Positions 9,323-18,155 of a stretch of 64,000 bases of DNA are shown piece after piece (position 1 is the first letter of the stretch; the number at the start of each line of letters is the position of its first letter). The notes under the pieces were generated by a model, which worked only from the letters and a program-made list of their open reading frames with translations, did no database searches and had not been told where the DNA came from. This stretch comes from Lachnospiraceae bacterium (GTDB lineage Bacteria; Bacillota; Clostridia; Lachnospirales; Lachnospiraceae). Location: positions 1 through 64,000 of the forward strand of contig JAFVAO010000062.1 in NCBI GenBank assembly GCA_017480445.1. The letters run 5' to 3'. Made by a program: the position numbers and the translations under genes.

Positions 9323-10498
9323 CTACTCCTCCGGCGTGGACATCCGCTCCAGCTTTTGTTTCTTATAAGCGGCAAATCCGCCCGCATCCAACGCATCCCG
9401 AATTTCTTCCATCATAGTATTGTAAAAGTAGAGATTGTGGAGCACACATAAGCGCATACCCAGCATTTCCTTGGCCTTGAGCAGATGGCGCACATAGGCT
9501 CTGGAATACCGCCTGCAGGTGGGACATCCGCACCCCTCCTCAATCGGCCGATCATCCAGCTCATATTTGGCATTGAACAGATTGATCTTCCCGTGGTTGG
9601 TATAGAGATGTCCGTGACGGCCGTTTCTCGTGGGATAAACACAATCGAAAAAGTCGATACCACGCTCCACGCCCTCCAGGATATTGGCCGGCGTGCCGAC
9701 ACCCATCAGGTAGGTCGGCGCATCCTGCGGCAGATACGGCACGGTCACATCCAGAATATGATACATCTCCTCATGGCTCTCTCCCACAGCCAGACCGCCG
9801 ATCGCATAGCCGTCCAGTCCCATCTGCGCAATCTCCTTGGCGTGATTGATCCGGATATCCTCATAGACTGCGCCCTGATTGATGCCGAACAACAGTTGCT
9901 TCGGATTGACGGTGCCCTCCTGTGCGTTCAGGCTCTGCATCTTTTGCCTGCACCGTACAAGCCAGCGGGTCGTGCGCTCCACAGAAGCCTGTACATACTT
10001 CCGATCCGCCTTACTCGGCGCACACTCATCAAAGGCCATGGCAATCGTAGAACCCAGATTAGACTGGATCTGCATGCTCTCCTCGGGTCCCATGAATATC
10101 TTGCGCCCGTCGATATGTGAGTGAAAATAGACGCCTTCCTCCTTGATCTTGCGTAAGCCTGCCAGCGAAAATACCTGGAACCCGCCTGAGTCCGTGAGAA
10201 TCGGCTTGTCCCAGGACATGAACCGATGCAGGCCGCCCAGTTTGCGTATGATCTCATCCCCCGGCCGCACATGCAAATGATACGTATTGGACAGCTGCAC
10301 CTGCGTCTTGATCTGCTCCAGATCCTCCGTGGAAACGGCTCCCTTGATCGCCGCCACGGTTCCCACATTCATAAAGACCGGCGTCTGGATCACACCGTGC
10401 ACTGTGGTAAACTCCGCCCGCTTTGCGCGGCCTTCCGTCTTCAGCAGCTTATACCGGGCCTTGCCGTCGACTTCGTTGCCTGTATATTCCTTCTCCAT
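9323..10498 (-). CDS. tgt: tRNA-guanine transglycosylase
   Basis: Exchanges guanine-34 for a queuosine precursor in tRNAs with GUN anticodons. The open frame extends to 10633, but I choose the ATG at 10498 (MEKEYTGNE), preceded by AAAGGA. This gives 391 residues, normal for the family. Visible motifs are MPVFMNVGT-like TPVFMNVGTVA, the substrate-binding DSGGFQVFSL, the nucleophile region FDCVYPTRNGRHG, and zinc ligands in CGCPTCRRYSRAY with a later His. It diverges from aroC. Confidence 0.93.
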   Translation of the reverse strand: MEKEYTGNEVDGKARYKLLKTEGRAKRAEFTTVHGVIQTPVFMNVGTVAAIKGAVSTEDLEQIKTQVQLSNTYHLHVRPGDEIIRKLGGLHRFMSWDKPILTDSGGFQVFSLAGLRKIKEEGVYFHSHIDGRKIFMGPEESMQIQSNLGSTIAMAFDECAPSKADRKYVQASVERTTRWLVRCRQKMQSLNAQEGTVNPKQLLFGINQGAVYEDIRINHAKEIAQMGLDGYAIGGLAVGESHEEMYHILDVTVPYLPQDAPTYLMGVGTPANILEGVERGIDFFDCVYPTRNGRHGHLYTNHGKINLFNAKYELDDRPIEEGCGCPTCRRYSRAYVRHLLKAKEMLGMRLCVLHNLYFYNTMMEEIRDALDAGGFAAYKKQKLERMSTPEE

Positions 10499-10618
10499 TC
10501 TATCTGTCAATCCTTTCAAAATCGCTGTAACCAACGTCCGGCGATTCATTTTTCGATGTATGTTTCTAATCATAGCATATCTCGTGACGGAATGCACTCT
10601 TTTTCTTACCTCTTTTTC

Positions 10619-10647
10619 TTGCCTTTTGGTCAAAATATAGCTATACT
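10619..10647 (+). promoter_or_regulatory. sigma-A promoter of aroC
   Basis: TTGCCT (10619-10624) and TATACT (10642-10647) with a 17-bp spacer, 37 bp before the aroC ATG, in the divergent tgt/aroC region. Confidence 0.65.
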
Positions 10648-10684
10648 GAAATACAACAAACGCGTATTTGCAGGAGGAACAGGC

Positions 10685-11806
10685 ATGGCCGGATCATCGT
10701 TTGGCACTATTTTCAAAATTACTACCTGGGGAGAATCCCACGGCAAAGCGCTGGGTGTCGTGGTAGACGGCTGCCCCGCGGGACTTCCCCTGTCGGAAGA
10801 AGATATACAGGTCTATCTGGATCGCCGCAAACCCGGCACCAGCGCGATCACTACCCAGCGCAAGGAGGATGACTGCGTAGAGATCCTCTCCGGTGTCTTC
10901 GAGGGGAGCACCACGGGAACCCCCATCTCCATGATGGTGCGCAACACCTCCCAGATCTCCAGAGACTACGGCAACATTGCTACCAGCTACCGCCCCGGTC
11001 ACGCTGACTATACCTTTGACCAAAAATACGGATTCCGGGATTATCGCGGCGGCGGCCGCTCCTCCGGACGGGAAACCATCGGCCGTGTGGCGGCAGGCGC
11101 CATTGCAGCCAAATTATTGGCGCAGATGGGCATTCGTGTACAGGCATACACCCGGGCGATCGGCCCGATTGAGATCAGCGAGGAGTCGGCACCGCTTCAC
11201 CAGCCTGACCGGCTGAATGTTGCAGCCATTCTCTCCTCACCTACCGCCATGCCGGATCCGGCTGCGAACGACAAAGCGCTTGCTTATCTGGAGGAAGCGC
11301 GGCAAAATTGTGATTCCGTCGGTGGCTGCATGGAATGCCTGGTAACCGGACTTCCCGCAGGGATCGGAGACCCGGTATTCGAGAAGCTGGATGCCAATCT
11401 GGCCAAAGCCATCATGTCCATCGGCGCTGTAAAAGCGGTGGAGATCGGGGACGGCATGGAGGCTTCCAGACACAAGGGCAGCGAGAACAACGATCCTTTC
11501 CGCATGGAGAACGGACAGGTCGTAAAGACCACCAACCATGCCGGCGGCACGCTGGGCGGCATCAGCGACGGGGACACCCTGCGCATCAGGGCTTATGTGA
11601 AGCCCACCCCCTCCCTCTATCAGCCCCAGCAGACCGTCACCAACACCGGCGAAGAGATTGCGCTCACCATCAAAGGCAGACATGATCCCATCATCGTGCC
11701 CCGCGCTGTCGTTGTCATGGAATGCATGACGGCCATCACGATCTTAGACGCCATGATGTGCAATATGTCCGCGCGCCTGGATCGCATGATCGATTTTTAC
11801 CGGTAA
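10685..11806 (+). CDS. aroC: Chorismate synthase
   Basis: Converts 5-enolpyruvylshikimate-3-phosphate to chorismate, using reduced FMN. The open frame begins at 10226, but the gene starts at 10685: GCAGGAGGAACAGGC precedes the ATG of MAGSSFGTIFKITTWG, giving 373 residues. Signatures include TWGESHGKALG near the N-terminus, the RPGHADYTFDQKYGFRDYRGGGRSSGRET-type region (shown in parts: RPGHADYT, YRGGGRSS) and the C-terminal RHDPIIVPRAV. It is a single plus-strand gene with its own promoter and a strong terminator. No other shikimate genes are adjacent. Confidence 0.95.
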   Translation: MAGSSFGTIFKITTWGESHGKALGVVVDGCPAGLPLSEEDIQVYLDRRKPGTSAITTQRKEDDCVEILSGVFEGSTTGTPISMMVRNTSQISRDYGNIATSYRPGHADYTFDQKYGFRDYRGGGRSSGRETIGRVAAGAIAAKLLAQMGIRVQAYTRAIGPIEISEESAPLHQPDRLNVAAILSSPTAMPDPAANDKALAYLEEARQNCDSVGGCMECLVTGLPAGIGDPVFEKLDANLAKAIMSIGAVKAVEIGDGMEASRHKGSENNDPFRMENGQVVKTTNHAGGTLGGISDGDTLRIRAYVKPTPSLYQPQQTVTNTGEEIALTIKGRHDPIIVPRAVVVMECMTAITILDAMMCNMSARLDRMIDFYR

Positions 11807-11816
11807 GCATAAAAAG

Positions 11817-11860
11817 ACAAAAAGACCTTCCCGACTGGTGCGCGGGAAGGCCTTTTCTTG
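11817..11860. terminator. Bidirectional terminator between aroC and lactonase gene
   Basis: Stem CCTTCCCG (11826-11833) pairs with CGGGAAGG (11843-11850). T-rich tracts follow on both strands (CCTTTTCTTGTTTT on plus, TCTTTTTGTCTTTTT on minus), so it can serve both convergent genes. Confidence 0.85.
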
Positions 11861-11873
11861 TTTTCTTGTTTTG

Positions 11874-12938
11874 TCAGCGTAATTTGTGAAACAAAATACA
11901 GTTTGGCACATCTACCTTGATCGGCGGACCGTTCATAATCATATTGCCCGCCTCCAGATTCAGATGGAAAAAGGTCATATCATTGCTCTCATGATTCAGA
12001 GACACAAGAAACTTGCCATTTGGGAAAAATTCCGCGTCCTTGGGATAATCGCCGCTGATCGGCAGGCAGAAAACCCGCGTCAAAAGGCCGCTCTCCAAAT
12101 CCACAGAAAAAATAACCACGGAATTGTCTCCGGCATTGGAGGAAAGCAGATACTTGTAATCCGCCGAAAAACTCAGCGCGCTCGCCGCATTGGTGCTGCC
12201 CTTCTCGGAGCGCACAGTGGAAACCGTCTGGATCTTATCAAAAACGGGAAGTCCCTTTTTGTTTTCATAAGAATATACATCAATGGTACAACTCCACTCA
12301 TGCACCACATAGATAAATCTGCCGTCCTTGGAGATCTTGATATGCCGCGGCGCAGAATTCAGATCACTGTGGAGGATATCCACCAGATCAACCTTTCCCC
12401 ATTCCAGATTCAGTCGATATACCTTCACGTGATCCATCCCCGGATCCGCCACCAGCAGATATTGATTGTCGTGCGTCATCCGCGCGCAGTTGATGTGCGG
12501 TCTGGAATTCCGCTCGGCGATACTGCCGAGTCCCTTATGAAACACTTCGTCCGTAATCTCCCCGATGGATCCGTCGGGATGCAGCTTCAATACCGTGAGC
12601 TTCCCATCGTGATAGCCGGCCACAAAGAGATAGCTGTCCGTGTAATCTGTGGAGACATAGCAGCCGCGCATCCCGTTGATCGGCGCGAAATTGATCAGCT
12701 CCAGTCTGCCGTCCTCCAGAATATGATACGCTTCAACGCCGAAATCCGTGATGGAATAAATATATTTCCGGTTATGGGAGATGGTCAGATAAGAGGAGTT
12801 GGTGATCTCCACCTTGCTCTTCTCCTTAAATCGTCCCTTCTCCATGTCTACATCATAGATCTTGATCCCGTGGCGATCTCCCTGTGTGTAAGTCGAAACG
12901 TACGCGATATACCGTTCCTCCTTCTCCTTCGTTGCCAT
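11874..12938 (-). CDS. Lactonase-fold (6-phosphogluconolactonase-like) beta-propeller protein
   Basis: A 354-residue protein with repeated propeller-blade strands of the lactonase/YbhE-Pgl family (ISKDGRFIYVVHEW, FFPNGKFLVSLNHES). Some members hydrolyse 6-phosphogluconolactone; others have unknown substrates, so the reaction is not certain. No signal peptide is visible, which suggests a cytosolic location. The RBS GGGAAAGGAGATACACC precedes the ATG. It lies 33 bp after a Cys-rich micro-gene on the same strand and ends at a bidirectional terminator. Confidence 0.75.
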   Translation of the reverse strand: MATKEKEERYIAYVSTYTQGDRHGIKIYDVDMEKGRFKEKSKVEITNSSYLTISHNRKYIYSITDFGVEAYHILEDGRLELINFAPINGMRGCYVSTDYTDSYLFVAGYHDGKLTVLKLHPDGSIGEITDEVFHKGLGSIAERNSRPHINCARMTHDNQYLLVADPGMDHVKVYRLNLEWGKVDLVDILHSDLNSAPRHIKISKDGRFIYVVHEWSCTIDVYSYENKKGLPVFDKIQTVSTVRSEKGSTNAASALSFSADYKYLLSSNAGDNSVVIFSVDLESGLLTRVFCLPISGDYPKDAEFFPNGKFLVSLNHESNDMTFFHLNLEAGNMIMNGPPIKVDVPNCILFHKLR

Positions 12939-12971
12939 GGTGTATCTCCTTTCCCATTTCAGCTGTATGTT

Positions 12972-13187
12972 TTACTGCGTGTCACAACCGCAGTTTTCTT
13001 CAAACGGATACGTGAAATCCCCTCTGATCGAGGGCATCATGCCGACATTCCCATTCTGGGGCTCTCGGCTGTCTCTGCGGCAGTCCGTGTCTCCGCCTAT
13101 GCTGTTTGACCGATTGCCGTTACAGTTACAGCCGCAGTTTCTGTTTCCGCAGCACAAAAGCAACAGCAAAATAATCCAACAATTCAT
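12972..13187 (-). CDS. Small cysteine-rich protein with N-terminal hydrophobic helix
   Basis: 71 residues: a hydrophobic start (MNCWIILLLLLCCG) followed by a Cys/Asn/Gly-rich stretch (NRNCGCNCNGNR) and a polar tail ending CGCDTQ. The clustered Cys residues could bind metal or form disulfides at the membrane surface; the function is unknown. The start is supported by GCAGGTAGGGAC just upstream. It sits between DUF5662 and the lactonase-fold gene with small gaps, so it is likely co-transcribed. I do not recognise a named family. Confidence 0.6.
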   Translation of the reverse strand: MNCWIILLLLLCCGNRNCGCNCNGNRSNSIGGDTDCRRDSREPQNGNVGMMPSIRGDFTYPFEENCGCDTQ

Positions 13188-13209
13188 GTCCCTACCTGCA
13201 TCAATTCTT

Positions 13210-13818
13210 TTATTGCATTGTATGAACTGTTTGGCGTTTGTTGCCTGTCCCCCGCAGCAATTCCTGCCGGATGCGGCGAAATGTGCGCTTCTCCCCGTAT
13301 CGGTCCAACATCTTCAGATAGCGCTCCAGCTTGTCCCGTGTATCTGTATGCATACAGGCATGCGCTTTCCCCTTTAGAAAATACGCATAAGGTGCGCCAT
13401 CCGTATAGTCCTTTCCCAGATAGACCTTGCAGGCCGCAATGCGGTCCACAAACATCTCCGCGATATAGCGATCCGGCATCGGCACGGGCACCATCTCGCC
13501 TGGGCGCGCCTGCTTGCTGTAATCAATCCAATATTCAAAGTGATGCTTGTTGCGCCCCTTGTGGTGCAGCCACGCGGAAGAATAGCCCCTCTGCTCCCGC
13601 TCGGCATCGTTAGGGCTCCGGTTGCCCTGATAGTACCTGACGCCCACCAGAAATTCCTGCGGACTGTATTTGGACAGATCATGCAACAGCCCCTGTCTGT
13701 ACAGACCGATTTGGAAACATCCCTGCGCCACCAGATATTTGTGATATGTAATTGTCTTCAAATGTCTGCCTGCCGCTGTCAAGACATCAAACATAGATCG
13801 CTCACTCCTGCCAACCAT
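13210..13818 (-). CDS. DUF5662-like protein
   Basis: 202 residues, soluble, function unknown. It has a His/Asp-rich layout: LLHDLSKYSPQEF near residues 43-55 and WLHHKGRNKHHFEYW near 84-98, resembling metal-binding or HD-like hydrolase geometry. The family label is from memory of similar Firmicute proteins. The start may be internal at MFDVLTAAGRHLK. It follows the GH13-like gene by 6 bp, so the two are probably co-transcribed. Confidence 0.6.
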   Translation of the reverse strand: MVGRSERSMFDVLTAAGRHLKTITYHKYLVAQGCFQIGLYRQGLLHDLSKYSPQEFLVGVRYYQGNRSPNDAEREQRGYSSAWLHHKGRNKHHFEYWIDYSKQARPGEMVPVPMPDRYIAEMFVDRIAACKVYLGKDYTDGAPYAYFLKGKAHACMHTDTRDKLERYLKMLDRYGEKRTFRRIRQELLRGTGNKRQTVHTMQ

Positions 13819-13824
13819 CTGATT

Positions 13825-15750
13825 TTATTCTTTTCGGGAGGATTTCTTCCTCTTTCCGCTCTCCCTTTGGTCAGCGATTCCCATATAAACCGCAAAGCTT
13901 CGCCCGGGAACCTGAATATATGCCTCCTGTACCTCATCCTCCTGCTTCTCGGCTTCCGCCGCCGACACAGAGATCTCCTCCGTACATTTGATCAGCTGCC
14001 AGTGCATTCCCTGCGGCAGCTTGGGCATCGCCAGACTCCTCGGCTCCCAATACATATTCAGCGCCAGATAGATAAACGCGTCCTCTGTCTTTTTGTTCGT
14101 CGCGTACTTGCCGCAGAACATGATGCCGACATGGCGATTGTAGCTGTCGGTGCGCAGCCGCCATGCACTCTCCCCGTGATAAGAAAGATCCGGGTAGCCG
14201 CAGGACAAATAGTCCATGATCCGGCACTCGCGCTCCGGATGCAACACAGGGTGATTTTTGCGCAGCTGCACCATCTCCAGCCAAAAGGCATAGATATCCG
14301 CGTGCCGCTGTAAATCGTTCCAATTGAGCCAGGTAATCGCATTGTCCTGACAATAGGGGTTGTTATTCCCCTTCTGGGAGTTGCCGAATTCATCCCCCAT
14401 GAAGATCAGGGGCGTGGACTGGGTCAGCATCAAAAGCGCAATGGCATTTTTGATCTGTTTCTTACGCAGGTTCTGCACCTTTTTGCGTCTGCTCGGACCC
14501 TCTTCGCCGCAATTCCAGCTGCAGTTGTAATCATTGCCGTCGCGGTTGTCCTCCCCGTTGTCCTCGTTGTGTTTCCACTCGTAGCAGACCATGTCCATCA
14601 GCGTGAAGCCGAAATAGTTGCTCATATAGTGAATCCGCCCTGCCTTGAGCGGGATCTTGCGCATCTGCGTGATGACCGTGTCCAGCATACCGTCATCGCC
14701 CTTTAAGTATTTGCGCATTGCATATAAATATTCATCATTGTAAAAGGCAAGATTGCGGAATGCAGGCACTTCCTCCGGTGCATACAGCCGGTCTGTGTTG
14801 AACGAATAGTACCAGAGCTTGGTGTCCGCAAACATCTCCTCCGCCGCGATCATGTCCATAGGCAGTTCGTTGCCCATCAGGTGGAATCCGTCCACATGAT
14901 ACTCCAGGATCCAGTAGCGCAAAATGTCCATGATGTCCGTCTTGCGCACCGTCTCCGGGAAATAAAACTGCAGAATGATCTCCATGCCGTTTCTGTGAAA
15001 GGCACGCACCAGCTCCTTGAACTCGGTGCCGGCGTCCTCCCCGGCGGCATAAGCCGCCTTCGGCGCATAATAATAGCCCTGCTTATATCCCCAATAATTG
15101 CACTTTTTCGGCGCCAACATGTCCAGATCCGACTCCGATGCCGCATAGGCCGGATTGGCCGCTCCCAACATGCGCTTGCGCTCTTCCTTGGTGGGAATCT
15201 CTGTAAACTCATAGACAGGCTGCAGCTCCACCGTGGTGATACCGGTCTTTTTCAGATAGTCCAGCTTTTCCTGCATCCCCGCAAAGGTACCGCGATGCAC
15301 CACGCCCGAGGAGCTGTGCCTGGTAAACCCGCGCACATGCGCACAGTAACAGAGACAGTCCGCATACGGGATTCTGGGACAGCTGTCCCCTTCCCAGTCA
15401 AATTGATCCGCCGGCAGGACCGCTTTCAGATCCTGGGTTCTGCGCTCCCGCCCGTAGGGCATTTTCACCGCAAACCCTCTCGCATAGGGATCCGGAACGA
15501 TCTCATCCTCCTCGTAGAACTGATAGGCGATCTGCTCCGGTGCCAAATCCGAAATGTATTTACAATGCATATTGCCGATGCGTTCCTGCTCCGTGAAGGC
15601 CAATTTGTGCATGCGCTTGCCGGTCTTTCGATCATAGATCAAAACACCGCAGTCCTTTTTCCGCGACACAAAGGAAAAACGAATCGTGTCGCCCTCCGCA
15701 TGCACGCCCAACGGATATGGTTTTATATTCGGAAACGTCGTATTTTTCAT
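13825..15750 (-). CDS. GH13 debranching-enzyme-like protein, apparently catalytically inactive
   Basis: 641 residues related to GlgX/isoamylase glycogen debranching enzymes: an N-terminal beta-sandwich (about 1-105), a TIM-barrel region and a C-terminal beta domain. The GlgX-like block KHNEDNGEDNRDGNDYN near 393-409 and SWNCGEEGPS confirm the family. The four conserved GH13 regions are altered. Region I reads LQFYFPET (about 260-267) with no Asp or Asn-His. In region II the nucleophile Asp is replaced (GFHLM, 288-292). Region III has Lys311 in place of the acid/base Glu (KLW instead of EPW). Region IV has NYFGFT (378-383) instead of HDGFT. I infer a pseudoenzyme, perhaps a glucan-binding or regulatory protein. 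The ATG has RBS TTTAGGAGAATATC and a consensus promoter. Confidence 0.8.
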   Translation of the reverse strand: MKNTTFPNIKPYPLGVHAEGDTIRFSFVSRKKDCGVLIYDRKTGKRMHKLAFTEQERIGNMHCKYISDLAPEQIAYQFYEEDEIVPDPYARGFAVKMPYGRERRTQDLKAVLPADQFDWEGDSCPRIPYADCLCYCAHVRGFTRHSSSGVVHRGTFAGMQEKLDYLKKTGITTVELQPVYEFTEIPTKEERKRMLGAANPAYAASESDLDMLAPKKCNYWGYKQGYYYAPKAAYAAGEDAGTEFKELVRAFHRNGMEIILQFYFPETVRKTDIMDILRYWILEYHVDGFHLMGNELPMDMIAAEEMFADTKLWYYSFNTDRLYAPEEVPAFRNLAFYNDEYLYAMRKYLKGDDGMLDTVITQMRKIPLKAGRIHYMSNYFGFTLMDMVCYEWKHNEDNGEDNRDGNDYNCSWNCGEEGPSRRKKVQNLRKKQIKNAIALLMLTQSTPLIFMGDEFGNSQKGNNNPYCQDNAITWLNWNDLQRHADIYAFWLEMVQLRKNHPVLHPERECRIMDYLSCGYPDLSYHGESAWRLRTDSYNRHVGIMFCGKYATNKKTEDAFIYLALNMYWEPRSLAMPKLPQGMHWQLIKCTEEISVSAAEAEKQEDEVQEAYIQVPGRSFAVYMGIADQRESGKRKKSSRKE

Positions 15751-15777
15751 GATATTCTCCTAAAAAAAGATAAATCT

Positions 15778-15806
15778 ATTATATAATATTGCGTAAAAAA
15801 TCACAA
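15778..15806 (-). promoter_or_regulatory. sigma-A promoter of the GH13-like gene
   Basis: Minus-strand TTGTGA (15801-15806) and perfect TATAAT (15778-15783), spacer 17 bp, 28 bp before the ATG. It overlaps the divergent DUF1292 promoter. Confidence 0.8.
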
Positions 15807-15817
15807 GCGCTTATAAT
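15789..15817 (+). promoter_or_regulatory. sigma-A promoter of the DUF1292 gene
   Basis: TTGCGT (15789-15794) and perfect TATAAT (15812-15817), spacer 17 bp, 40 bp before the ATG. It overlaps the opposing GH13 promoter by 18 bp, so the two are probably mutually exclusive. Confidence 0.8.
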
Positions 15818-15856
15818 AGAAATATCAAAAAAACGCCCCGAGGAAAGGAGTATTTT

Positions 15857-16183
15857 ATGGCAAACAGCAAGGACAAACAGGACTACGAAGCGGAAGAAAT
15901 GACCGTCGAGCTGGAGCTGTAGGACGGCACCACCGTCAACTGTGCGGTCATCACCATCATCACTGTGGAGAAAAAGGACTATATTGCACTGCTTCCGCTG
16001 GATGAAAACGGCAACAACCAGGACGGTGAGGTATGGTTCTACCGCTACAGTGAAAATCCCGACGATCCCAACGAAGAGCCGGAACTGGGCTACATCGAGG
16101 ACGATGAGGAATATGAAAAGGTCACGGATGCATTTGACGAATATCTGGACAACTGCGAGTTTGATGAGTTAATTGACGAATGA
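15857..16183 (+). pseudogene. DUF1292 family gene interrupted by an in-frame TAG
   Basis: From an ATG at 15857 with a strong RBS (GAGGAAAGGAG, 6 bp away), one frame runs for 108 codons to TGA at 16181-16183, broken only by TAG at 15920-15922 (codon 22). Both sides encode DUF1292-type sequence: acidic MTVELEL before the stop and DGTTVNCAVIT, YIALLPLDENG and GEVWFYRY after it. A single base change from a Glu or Gln codon would explain it. Otherwise, translation could restart at GTG 15965 (no RBS), or the codon could be read through. The last 62 bp overlap the convergent helicase gene. Function of the family is unknown. Confidence 0.75.
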
Positions 16184-18155
16184 TGGGGTTTAAAAATCTG
16201 GTCAACAGCCTGGGACGTTCTTTGGTGCCTTGCACATAGAGAAGTTCCAGGTCTTTTTTTGCCCGCGTCATCCCCACATAAAAGAGTCGCCGCTCCTCCT
16301 CCACATGCTCCGCATCCGGCATGCTGCCGTAGGGATAGGTTTTCTCGTTGCAATCGGGCAGATATACCCGGTCAAATTCCAGACCCTTGGCCGCGTGAAC
16401 CGTCATCAGCCGGATACAGGCGGCATCCGTCTGTGCCGCTGCCGGACCTGGCTGTTTTGCAAAGGCCCGCTGCGCCTGTTCCCACGCCGCAACCGTATCG
16501 TAATGCGCAGCGTCCTCCCGCAGAAACTCCAGAAGATCCATCCATTCCTCCAGATGCTCCGGCGCATCCTTGCGACTGCGCAGATATTGCTCGTATCCGA
16601 TCGCCTTCTCAATATACCGGATTGCCAGAGGCAGCGACATTCCGCGCATATGCGCCAGCTGCGTATACAATTTAGCCAGCGCCGGCGGCAGCTTCCCGCC
16701 GGACAGTTGTTCACCCGGCCGCAGCTCACCGCGCAGCCAATCGCCCTGCGCCGCCCGCCGCTCATCCCACTCGCCAAACAATTCCCGCGGGATCTGCCGT
16801 TTGGGGCGATTGAGCACGCCCAAAAGAAGCGTCCTGTTCTGCGGGTCTCCGGCCAGCTTCAGATAGGTCATCACATCCTTTGCTACAAAATGACTGTACG
16901 GGTCAACCCATTTCTCCTTCATCACAAACGGAATCCCCCGCTTTGTGAGCTGAACCGCCAGGCTCTGCATGTTGCCGTTGGTGCGGAACAACACACCGCA
17001 GGTCTCCTGCACATCCGCCCGTTCATTCTCCTGCGCCAACTGCCGCAGCCGTTCCTGCAGGTAATCCAATTGCTGCTTGCGGGTCTCAAACCCGATCAGG
17101 CGGACACTGTCCTGCAGATTCGCATTGTCTCCTGCCGCGTAGGAGCGCTTATCCTGCAAAAAACGACCCTTATTCTGCGCGATGACCTGATCCGAGCAGG
17201 CGACAATCTCCGCCGTACTCCGGTAATTGGCCTCCAGCCGGTACAGCTTCGCGTGCCATTCCTCAAAAAATTGCTTCATACAGGCCGGCTTAGAGCCGCG
17301 GAAGCCATAGATCGACTGATCCTCGTCTCCCACGGCAAATACCGCTTTCCGCTCGCTCGCCAGCCGCGTGATCAGCTCGTACTGCATCGGATTGATATCC
17401 TGAAATTCATCGATCAAAATATGGGAAAACCGGTTCTGCCAATAGGCTGCAAACGCCGGATCCCCGTCAAAGAGCGTCAGGCAGTCGTAGAGCATGTCAT
17501 CAAAATCCAGCTTGTTTCTTGCCGTGCAGGCCTCCTTATACAGGTCAAACAACTGTCCGAACCGAAACTGCCGCTCCCCGCACTCCGACGGCAACATCCG
17601 CTTTGCCCGCGCTTCATCGCGGGTATTTTTATAATAGGAGACCGCCTCCAGACACTGCGCTGCCAGCTGGGAAAGCTGCTGTGCAGACGCGAAGATCCCT
17701 AACCGCCGCAGCACGGCGCACATTAGGTCTGTCTTTTGCACTTGGGATAACATAGCGGAATTCGTATAACGATGGGATTGGAGCAATATCTGATAAAAAA
17801 CAGAGTGGAATGTACCGAAATTGACCGGACAACTTGCGATTGCGGGATCTTCTGCAATTTTCTCTCCGAAGCGTTTCTGCATGGAGCGTGCCGCGTCCTT
17901 GGTAAATGTCACTACTAAAATTTTTTCCGGGGGAATCTTTTGGATATGAATTATATAAAGGATTCTTTGCAGTATGACGGTGGTCTTGCCTGCGCCGGCC
18001 CCCGCGATCACGAGCGCCGCGGATCCTTCCTCGTGCGTAACAGCGCGGCGCTGCTCGTCGTTTAATCCGACGAGCAGTGCAGATTGCGCCGTATGCCGGA
18101 ACGCACAAGCTGTCTGTGCAGACTGGTCTGCCTTTTTAACCGATGGTGCGTTCAA
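16122..18155 (-). CDS. UvrD/PcrA-like ATP-dependent DNA helicase
   Basis: A superfamily 1 3'-5' helicase, probably in DNA repair or replication restart. All main motifs are present: Walker A GAGAGKT, the DExx box [12 protein letters not shown], motif [15 protein letters not shown], motif IV ANYRST, motif [14 protein letters not shown] and motif [12 protein letters not shown]. At about 677 residues it is shorter than PcrA (about 720-750). The frame extends to a TTG at 18203 inside gltX; I prefer the TTG at 18155, preceded by GGAAAGGA at 10 bp, but the start is uncertain. It overlaps the gltX end and, convergently, the DUF1292 end. Confidence 0.85.
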   Translation of the reverse strand: MNAPSVKKADQSAQTACAFRHTAQSALLVGLNDEQRRAVTHEEGSAALVIAGAGAGKTTVILQRILYIIHIQKIPPEKILVVTFTKDAARSMQKRFGEKIAEDPAIASCPVNFGTFHSVFYQILLQSHRYTNSAMLSQVQKTDLMCAVLRRLGIFASAQQLSQLAAQCLEAVSYYKNTRDEARAKRMLPSECGERQFRFGQLFDLYKEACTARNKLDFDDMLYDCLTLFDGDPAFAAYWQNRFSHILIDEFQDINPMQYELITRLASERKAVFAVGDEDQSIYGFRGSKPACMKQFFEEWHAKLYRLEANYRSTAEIVACSDQVIAQNKGRFLQDKRSYAAGDNANLQDSVRLIGFETRKQQLDYLQERLRQLAQENERADVQETCGVLFRTNGNMQSLAVQLTKRGIPFVMKEKWVDPYSHFVAKDVMTYLKLAGDPQNRTLLLGVLNRPKRQIPRELFGEWDERRAAQGDWLRGELRPGEQLSGGKLPPALAKLYTQLAHMRGMSLPLAIRYIEKAIGYEQYLRSRKDAPEHLEEWMDLLEFLREDAAHYDTVAAWEQAQRAFAKQPGPAAAQTDAACIRLMTVHAAKGLEFDRVYLPDCNEKTYPYGSMPDAEHVEEERRLFYVGMTRAKKDLELLYVQGTKERPRLLTRFLNPIIRQLTHQTRSCPDIRQMHP

